Below, in pieces: positions 63,893 through 64,000 of a stretch of 64,000 bases of DNA; positions within the stretch are counted from its first letter, which is position 1, and each line of letters starts with the position of its first letter. Below the pieces are notes generated by a model. That model was not told the DNA's origin. It made no database searches and saw only the letters and a list, made by a program, of their open reading frames with translations. The stretch comes from Callaeas wilsoni (lineage: Eukaryota > Chordata > Aves > Passeriformes > Callaeidae): positions 78,501-142,500 of the forward strand of contig VWPU01009721.1 in NCBI GenBank assembly GCA_013398955.1. Direction: 5' to 3'. The translations under genes and the position numbers were made by a program.

Positions 63893-64000
63893 CTAAATAC
63901 AAATAACAAAAAATACAGTTAGCACTATGTAGACATTTTTTATTAGAATAAAAAGCTTACAAACAATAACTAATAACAAAACAAAAATGAAAGAAGAAGA
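63893..64000 (-). other. PTPRD: end of the intron upstream of the first visible PTPRD exon
   Basis: This is the 3' end of the preceding intron. The transcript strand reads ...gtatttag immediately before exon 1, and the phase is 1. No other feature is visible. Confidence 0.85.

Larger units (their letters stand above)
1..64000 (-). other. PTPRD: PTPRD gene, partial (16 exons: FN3 domains 1-8, furin-site region, transmembrane helix, juxtamembrane)
   Basis: The minus strand carries 16 exons whose peptides, order and phases match receptor-type protein tyrosine phosphatase delta. Known role of the family: a type I membrane receptor at axons and presynaptic terminals that binds postsynaptic partners (IL1RAPL1, Slitrks, NGL-3 and others) and dephosphorylates tyrosines through a cytoplasmic domain pair. 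PTPRD is preferred over PTPRS and PTPRF because of the juxtamembrane peptides [12 protein letters not shown] and [18 protein letters not shown] and the FN3 sequence throughout. Exons sum to 3131 nt and read as 2 nt plus 1043 codons without a stop. Missing here are the signal peptide and Ig domains (upstream, above 64000) and phosphatase domains D1 and D2 (downstream, below 1). The paralogue identification rests on remembered sequence, not a search. Confidence 0.96.

Noticed and set aside
1..64000. CRISPR arrays, bacterial operons, tRNA or rRNA genes
   Set aside because: None seen. The tandem repeats present are simple microsatellites, and the whole window is consistent with introns and exons of one vertebrate gene.

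Overview
The window is vertebrate nuclear DNA, almost certainly from a bird. It is AT-rich, has long introns and no operon-like organisation, and carries at least eight CR1 LINE fragments plus a GC-rich solo LTR of an endogenous retrovirus. CR1 is the dominant LINE of birds and other sauropsids. Nothing in the window fixes the species.

The whole window lies inside one gene on the minus strand: PTPRD, the receptor-type protein tyrosine phosphatase delta of the LAR family, a presynaptic cell-adhesion phosphatase. I placed 16 exons by translating the minus strand, matching the peptides to remembered PTPRD sequence, and requiring AG/GT splice sites and matching phases. Read in transcription order (high to low coordinate) they encode all eight fibronectin type III domains (63892 down to 36590), the membrane-proximal ectodomain with an RKRRS furin-type site (32025 to 25951), the transmembrane helix (22660 to 22500) and the cytoplasmic juxtamembrane segment (17107 to 4434). 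The phases join into one uninterrupted frame of 1043 codons after the first two bases. The Ig domains lie upstream of the window (beyond 64000) and both phosphatase domains lie downstream (below 1).

Two of the exons are microexons that an ORF scan cannot see: a 27-nt exon in FN3 domain 5 (45926-45952) and a 12-nt exon just inside the membrane (17096-17107). Both have clean splice sites, keep the frame and match the known mini-exon positions of LAR-family phosphatases. Exon 10 (FN3-8) also has a CAGCAG tandem acceptor that would add or remove one alanine.

The rest is intron. Introns 1, 10 and 13 are the largest (about 8.0, 5.8 and 10.1 kb). They hold CR1 fragments in both orientations, an ERV solo LTR (53366-54444, antisense to PTPRD), microsatellites, a few hairpins and small duplications. 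I found no second gene, no tRNA or rRNA and no CRISPR. I see no new biological system. The most useful results are the microexons, the tandem acceptor, and an unexplained cluster of open frames in the last intron (about 725-2212).
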